A stretch of DNA of 9,651 nt from an uncultured Cellvibrio sp. (GTDB taxonomy: Bacteria > Pseudomonadota > Gammaproteobacteria > Pseudomonadales > Cellvibrionaceae): assembly GCA_946886255.1 (NCBI GenBank), contig CAMPIG010000157.1, positions 1 through 9,651 on the forward strand, read 5' to 3'. The notes below the pieces were generated by a model. The model was given only the letters and a program-made list of their open reading frames with translations. It was not told the origin of the DNA and searched no databases. A program made the translations under genes and the position numbers. The number at the start of each line of letters is the position of its first letter. Position 1 is the stretch's first letter. Shown here piece by piece: positions 6,501-9,651 of this stretch.

Positions 6501-8196
6501 CCACCCATAAATTTTGCTGGCTATCTTCAAATAAAACACGGCCATATAGTTTGAAATCGCCGTTCAGTTGATCTCGCTCGGGCAGGTAGCTGCTGAAGCT
6601 ATCAGTTTCGGGATGATAGCGATTCAATGCTTCTTCGGTAATGACCCACAAGGTGCCTTTTCGATCAATCAATAAATCCCAGGCTTCACGTCCGACGATG
6701 GCGCCAGGGCTTTTGGCATCCGGTAAATAATGAATAAATTTTCGGCTGTGTTTTTCGCGACGATTCAAACCGCGATCCCAGGTGCCCACCCAGAGTGTCT
6801 CTTGCGCATCTTCCAATACCGATAACACAGTGCTGCCGCTGATGCTGGTGGGGTCATCGGGATCGTGGACAAAGCGTGTAAAAGTTTGGGTGTTCCGCTC
6901 AAAATAATTCAGGCCAAAGCCTGCCCCGATCCACAGGTTTCCCTGTTGGTCTTCAAAGCCGGCCAATATTCCACCATCGGCCACGCTGTTTTCATTGTGG
7001 GGATTGTGGCCGTAATTATTAAAAACCGACGCGCGCTTATCGACCATGTCCACGCCGGAAGGGAAGTAACCGATCCACATATCGTTGTTGGTATCGCGAT
7101 AAATACTGCGCACCACGTGGTTGCCTGGTCCGCCGGGATTCGCTTCGGAAAAACGAAAGCGCGAATAATCGTTGTCGTCGGGGTTGAAAATATGCAGGGA
7201 GGTTCCATCGCCAAGCCAAATCAACCCTTGCTGGTCTTCGTTGATATCCAGCACCGCATCGCTTTTTTCTCCGATGTAGTGTTTCACCGCAACAAAACGG
7301 TCATTGGCGCGATCATAACGGTGCAGCCCGCCGCCGAGGGTGCCGACCCACAAGCGGTTATGGCTATCGACAAACAACTCGCGCGCACTGTTATGGGTTA
7401 AGCCGGAATCTTCGTGAGTCGTTGCTTCGGGATTGTGGCGATAGTGACGGAAGCGATTGTTGTCCGGATCAAAACGGGTAATACCGCGAGCGTTGTATCC
7501 GACCCACAAAAAACCCTGCTGGTCTTCCGCAATAGCCCAGGCCATACGCTCGATCTGCGTTTCCTCCGGCAAGTCAGGATCCCGGATTGCCTGGGTTGTT
7601 TGTTCTTCAGGGTTAAAGTGATAAAAGCCGCTGGTACTGGCCAACCACAAACGGCCCTGGCGATCCTCCAGTATATCCCGGATATCATTGGAGTCACCGG
7701 CCTCGCTCGCGACCTTGTAATGTGAAAAATCATCGGTGGCTGGATTGTATCGATTCAGGCCCGCGCTGGTTGCAATCCATAATTGGCCGTTGCGGGTACG
7801 CAACAGGTGATGAATCGTATTGGAGCTGAGGCTGCGCGGATTGTTTTCGTGGTGGCGATAAATTTTGAGCTCATAACCGTCATAACGTGCCAGGCCGTTG
7901 TCACCGCCGAACCACATAAATCCCTGGGAGTCCTGATGAATGCTATCAACCAGCCCGAGTGTTTCGGTCTGTGCCGGAAGGACATGTCTGAAAATTAAAT
8001 TTGGTGGTGGCTTGAGAGAAGGGTGTTCCTGTGCGGCCAGCGCTGTGCAGAAAAAGAATAAAACCAGAAGTAGACAAGACGCATATTGGTCTCGTGTTGT
8101 GTTGGTGTTAAACCACGAGATGAATCTTGGTAACCCAAATCCGTATGATGCATTTGGCTGGCGCAACGAGCGGATGCCAAATAATTGTCTTATCAC
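3586..8196 (-). CDS. Propeller hybrid histidine kinase with receiver and GGDEF diguanylate cyclase output
   Basis: This is a 1536-residue inner-membrane sensor. After an N-terminal hydrophobic stretch (about 40-55, ALAA then QEH) come 14 Reg_prop repeats (about 80-715, recurring LW(I/V)GT..GL.R), enough for two seven-blade propellers. A Y_Y_Y domain (about 770-835) and a membrane span (about 841-860) follow. The kinase part has HisKA with H901 in SHELRTP, then HATPase with N1020, DTGVG (1047-1051) and GTGLG (1077-1081). The receiver (about 1161-1278) has D1212, T1242 and K1264. A coiled coil (about 1284-1324) leads to GGDEF (about 1325-1503) with GGEEF (1417-1421) and an I-site RESD (1408-1411). 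All catalytic motifs are intact, so ligand binding should drive His-Asp transfer and c-di-GMP synthesis. No HTH domain is present, unlike classical HTCS regulators. A chitin-derived ligand is inferred only from the adjacent chitinase. The start is taken as GTG 8196, with GAGG 7 bases upstream. An adjacent TTG at 8199 is the alternative, with only 4 bases of spacing, and no ATG is available near the N-terminus. Confidence 0.92.
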   Translation of the reverse strand: MIRQLFGIRSLRQPNASYGFGLPRFISWFNTNTTRDQYASCLLLVLFFFCTALAAQEHPSLKPPPNLIFRHVLPAQTETLGLVDSIHQDSQGFMWFGGDNGLARYDGYELKIYRHHENNPRSLSSNTIHHLLRTRNGQLWIATSAGLNRYNPATDDFSHYKVASEAGDSNDIRDILEDRQGRLWLASTSGFYHFNPEEQTTQAIRDPDLPEETQIERMAWAIAEDQQGFLWVGYNARGITRFDPDNNRFRHYRHNPEATTHEDSGLTHNSARELFVDSHNRLWVGTLGGGLHRYDRANDRFVAVKHYIGEKSDAVLDINEDQQGLIWLGDGTSLHIFNPDDNDYSRFRFSEANPGGPGNHVVRSIYRDTNNDMWIGYFPSGVDMVDKRASVFNNYGHNPHNENSVADGGILAGFEDQQGNLWIGAGFGLNYFERNTQTFTRFVHDPDDPTSISGSTVLSVLEDAQETLWVGTWDRGLNRREKHSRKFIHYLPDAKSPGAIVGREAWDLLIDRKGTLWVITEEALNRYHPETDSFSSYLPERDQLNGDFKLYGRVLFEDSQQNLWVGGVHGLFVFDRTKNQFAKHYRQNEQDPASLHHNFVWTVYEDSRQQLWIGTNGGGLHRLDRNTDKFIHYGITEGMVDQVVTGIEEDEQGYLWLSTLKGLSRFDPSDESFRHYDSNSGLSGNLFNRNTPTRLRSGELFFGNSKGFTLFRPQDLDINPIRPPVVLTDFLVFNQPVVISEASPLHKSINTTNHITLNHNQSVFSLEFSALNFRSPELNQYAYLLEGFDNEWNYVGTRRSATYTNLSPGTYVFRVKASNNDDVWNEAGTTVTLHILPPLWRTWWAYALYALLITGLIYWFIHTQQIKLAYERKKVEQERSLVKRLQALDKLRDDFLANTSHELRTPLHGIIGLAQSLLDGVTGKLPEATRQNLAMIVSSGKRLANLVNDILDFSKLKNQNVKLHPKILDFHTVVETVLALSRPLISDKPLRLCNKVPRDLPGIYADEDLMIQIMHNLIGNAIKFTDQGDITVTAELEGEYARINVIDTGVGIPAEQLDSIFDAFHQVEDSERRTQAGTGLGLSITRKLIELHGGQVFVTSTPGVGSAFGFTVPWQARTIEFADPAPAAETSDMREEPIAQPANTEENLTVFHQQLAEDFIARILIVDDDAVNRKVLCNYLSLKQYQVLEASSGKDAIDLIQREQPIDLILLDIMMPHLSGYDVCRTLREQYTAQDLPIIFLTARTQLQDLVTAFSLGANDFLHKPVAREELLARVHTHLQLLDIHRHLDKKVAERTAELDQKNQRLKHMQAHLQDINHKLEEASLTDPLTGLRNRRFLNKFIGADTAIVARNYVNTHADSKGVAPTDSDLVFMLLDLDHFKQVNDQHGHNAGDQVLEQLSDVLRDVLRESDYLIRWGGEEFLLVMRFCLRTQAVEMAERIRQTIADHAFAIESGATLNITCSIGFAPYPFYSSKPAALSWEQTIDIADRALYTAKQNGRNCWIGVESSIPDTDSPLLNDEELLTAEQQGKIRLLHR

Positions 8197-8203
8197 CAAA
8201 AAA

Positions 8204-8207
8204 CCTC
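8204..8207 (-). promoter_or_regulatory. Ribosome binding site deciding the sensor start
   Basis: GAGG on the minus strand is followed by TTTTTTG and then GTG (8194-8196), a 7-base spacing. The in-frame TTG at 8197-8199 would have only 4 bases. This favours a GTG start over the longer TTG version. Confidence 0.6.
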
Positions 8208-8230
8208 GTTTCTTTCTATTTTATATTTAA

Positions 8231-8259
8231 ATTATCTTATGCTGCGCTTAGTGTGACAG
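8231..8259 (-). promoter_or_regulatory. Sigma70-type promoter of the hybrid sensor gene
   Basis: On the minus strand CTGTCA (8254-8259, 4 of 6) and GATAAT (8231-8236, 5 of 6) are separated by the ideal 17 bases. The expected transcript start near 8224 gives a short leader of about 27 bases before the GTG start. It is the best-formed promoter in the window. Confidence 0.65.
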
Positions 8260-8332
8260 GCAGTGGGGGATGAGCGAATATTCACAGACAGTGTAGACCA
8301 GGTTACCGCTTTTCTCGCGCTGTTTATTCGTC

Positions 8333-8367
8333 AACCCACCAATGCGTGACTGAACAATCGGTGGGTT
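8333..8367. repeat. Inverted repeat AACCCACC / GGTGGGTT in the divergent region
   Basis: Perfect 8-base arms (8333-8340 and 8360-8367) enclose 19 bases. Neither strand has a T tract after it, so it is not an intrinsic terminator. It lies between the two divergent promoters, upstream of the candidate LicD promoter, and could bind a dimeric regulator or form a cruciform. Its role is unknown. Confidence 0.55.
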
Positions 8368-8379
8368 AATTAACAAAGC

Positions 8380-8392
8380 ACCGGCGGCCGGT
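8380..8392. repeat. Odd palindrome ACCGGC-G-GCCGGT
   Basis: Perfect 6-base arms surround a single G. Its right end touches the -35 box of the candidate promoter at 8392, a position where a bound protein would affect the licD-like operon. It may also be chance in a GC-rich patch. Confidence 0.4.
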
Positions 8393-8421
8393 TGAATTGC
8401 CAACAAGTGCCACGTTATATT
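8392..8421 (+). promoter_or_regulatory. Candidate promoter of the LicD-like/cytidylyltransferase operon
   Basis: TTGAAT (8392-8397, 4 of 6) and TATATT (8416-8421, 5 of 6) are 18 bases apart. A start near 8428 would give a leader of about 35 bases ending in the AGGA at 8454-8457, 5 bases before the ATG at 8463. Confidence 0.5.
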
Positions 8422-8462
8422 GGATTTTCATTCGGTGTTGATTTCCCGAAAACAGGAAAAGC

Positions 8463-9434
8463 ATGAGCATACTGACCCCTACACAGCATCTTGTATTAAC
8501 CAAGCTGACCCAAACCGTTTCCCGATGGCTATTGGCACCGGCGCTCTGGTTAAAAAAACCAGCGGTTGTGCGTTGGCAAATTCATGTTCTGGAGGGTTTC
8601 AGCTACCGGAAGCTCAGCCATTTTTTTTACGATGCGTTGGCGGCTTCCGGACATCCTGAAATGGCTCGCGATTTATTATTTGTGCACATTAATCGCTTGG
8701 CAACCAGGCCAGTAAATGTGAGCGCTGCCGCATTGCGCCCCTACACACCGCCCTTGGCACATTTCACCCGCGCCGAAAAACATTACGCATTAACCAAAGT
8801 CCTTGCTGATCTTGAAGCGCAGGGGGTACGGCCTTTTTTATGTTTTGGCGTGTTGCTGGGTTTTTTGCGCGAAGGCGATTTTATGCAGCACGATGCCGAT
8901 CTGGATATCGGGATTTTATTGGAAGAGCACAGCTGTAACCAGATTCACGCGATATTAAAACACCAGGGCTATAACATCGAAAGCCATCAGCCAGACCCTT
9001 GGCCCTGTCGATTAAAAGTGACCGCGCCCGGTACAGAAATTCCTGTTGATATCATTTTCTTTCACCCAGCTGATGGCAAGTTGCAAACCTTTGCGGAATG
9101 CTATGGCCATTTGCTGATTCGTAACCGCACGGCTTTTGCGCTAAAGCGCGCGCAGTTTCACGACATAGTGGCTTGGGTTCCGGAAAATCCCGAAGCCTTT
9201 CTCACAGAAAACTATCAGGATTGGCCTCATAAGACGGATTACCATCACTGGGTATTGACCTCACCGCTGACTGATTTCAGCCAGCCTATTGTGGAGTATT
9301 GCCTCGCGCGCGAGTTGGCATACAGCTTGTATCGGAATCGTTTGCATACGGCCATGCGATTGATGGCGATAGGAAAGGGCCAATATTCACACAGCACGTT
9401 TTGGCAGGAACTCATCATAGGGCAAACATCATGA
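8463..9434 (+). CDS. LicD/fukutin-family phosphotransferase-like protein
   Basis: This 323-residue protein appears cytoplasmic, with no signal peptide or clear membrane span. The core resembles LicD-type nucleotidyltransferase-fold proteins. FGVLLGFLREGDF (128-140) corresponds to the family G-x-L-L-G-x-x-R-x-x-x-F. It is followed by the acidic cluster HDADLDIGI with D144, D146 and D148, the likely metal ligands. PVDII (194-198) provides a further Asp, and VPENPEAFLTENYQDW (239-254) matches the usual C-terminal segment. Known LicD proteins move phosphocholine from CDP-choline onto surface glycans, and fukutin relatives move ribitol phosphate from CDP-ribitol. The substrate here is not determined. 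The N-terminal 100 residues are not recognised. The stop overlaps the next start as ATGA, so the two proteins are translationally coupled. The partner looks like a CDP-alcohol synthase, which fits a CDP-dependent transferase. An alternative is a LicD-fold protein with another nucleotide donor. Confidence 0.82.
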   Translation: MSILTPTQHLVLTKLTQTVSRWLLAPALWLKKPAVVRWQIHVLEGFSYRKLSHFFYDALAASGHPEMARDLLFVHINRLATRPVNVSAAALRPYTPPLAHFTRAEKHYALTKVLADLEAQGVRPFLCFGVLLGFLREGDFMQHDADLDIGILLEEHSCNQIHAILKHQGYNIESHQPDPWPCRLKVTAPGTEIPVDIIFFHPADGKLQTFAECYGHLLIRNRTAFALKRAQFHDIVAWVPENPEAFLTENYQDWPHKTDYHHWVLTSPLTDFSQPIVEYCLARELAYSLYRNRLHTAMRLMAIGKGQYSHSTFWQELIIGQTS

Positions 9435-9651
9435 AGGTGATCTACACGAAAATGGTTGCTGATTTGTTTCATCCGGGGCACGTAAATTTTTTGCGCAATG
9501 CACGCGCGTTAGGTGATCGTCTTGTTGTGCACATTGTGGATGATAAGCGTGTCAGTTCATTCAAGCGGCAGCCCGTGATGAATCAGGCGGAGCGAGTGGC
9601 GGTGGTTGCTGCGTGTCGCTATGTGGATGAGGTGGCTGAAGAGGGGCCGCG
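9431..9651 (+). CDS. HxGH cytidylyltransferase (ethanolamine-/choline-phosphate type), partial, C-terminus beyond right edge
   Basis: The frame starts at the ATG overlapping the previous stop and stays open for 73 codons to the window edge. Residues 14-17 are HPGH, the nucleotide-binding HxGH signature of CTP_transf_like enzymes (TagD, CCT and ECT type), preceded by the usual strand and followed by RNARALGDRLVV. The segment QPVMNQAERVAVV followed by CRYVDEV (residues 47-67) closely follows the form seen in eukaryotic-type ethanolamine-/choline-phosphate cytidylyltransferases (K-x-P-P-V-x-x-x-E-R, then (C/K)-x-(W/Y)-V-D-E-V). Such enzymes make CDP-alcohols from CTP and a phospho-alcohol. The substrate (phosphoethanolamine, phosphocholine, glycerol-3-phosphate or another) cannot be settled from the fragment, and the second signature (RTEGISTS-like) lies beyond the edge. 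The initial Lys-Met in place of the common G-x-F-D (YTKMVADLFHPGH) is slightly unusual. It likely supplies the donor for the LicD-like protein. Confidence 0.88.
   Translation, partial: MKVIYTKMVADLFHPGHVNFLRNARALGDRLVVHIVDDKRVSSFKRQPVMNQAERVAVVAACRYVDEVAEEGP

Noticed and set aside
6865..7401. Open frame of 178 codons on the plus strand
   Set aside because: Antisense to the propeller repeats of the sensor. The hydrophobic, Val/Ile-rich translation is what complementing the repeated blade codons gives, not a real membrane protein.

Overview
The window reads as a chromosomal segment from a free-living, polysaccharide-degrading gammaproteobacterium. A Cellvibrio-like member of the Cellvibrionaceae is the best guess. 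The reasons are a secreted modular chitinase whose domains are joined by long poly-serine linkers, CBM73/CBM5-type chitin-binding modules of the kind known from Cellvibrio, and a very large propeller-type hybrid sensor. This assignment rests on protein style and was not tested by a search.

Layout, left to right. (1) Positions 1-505, minus strand: the N-terminal two thirds of a family GT25 glycosyltransferase (LPS/surface-glycan type), cut by the window edge. (2) Positions 636-661: a clean intrinsic terminator that ends transcription coming from the chitinase. (3) Positions 707-3196, minus: an 829-residue secreted chitinase with signal peptide, CBM73-like module, Ser linker, second CBM73-like module, Ser linker, CBM5-like module, spacer and a GH18 catalytic domain with an intact DxxDxDxE motif. 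(4) Positions 3197-3585: a 389-base regulatory gap with two palindromic operator-like sites, GACAACGTTGTC and GACAACGCTGTC. (5) Positions 3586-8196, minus: a 1536-residue hybrid histidine kinase with a 14-blade Reg_prop sensor, a Y_Y_Y domain, one membrane span, HisKA, HATPase, a receiver and an intact GGEEF diguanylate cyclase. (6) Positions 8197-8462: a divergent promoter region with a good sigma70-type promoter for the sensor, a plausible one for the rightward genes, and two inverted repeats. (7) Positions 8463-9434, plus: a LicD/fukutin-family phosphotransferase-like protein. It overlaps by four bases (ATGA) with (8) 9431 to the right edge: the start of an HxGH cytidylyltransferase resembling ethanolamine-/choline-phosphate cytidylyltransferases.

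Two themes emerge. The centre is a chitin cassette: a secreted chitinase under probable operator control, next to a sensor whose periplasmic propellers resemble the glycan-binding part of HTCS regulators but whose output is c-di-GMP rather than DNA binding. The two edges are surface-glycan genes. A GT25 transferase lies on the left. On the right is a coupled pair that could make a CDP-activated alcohol (choline, ethanolamine or similar) and transfer its phospho-group onto a glycan. No RNA gene, CRISPR array, insertion sequence or prophage feature was seen.
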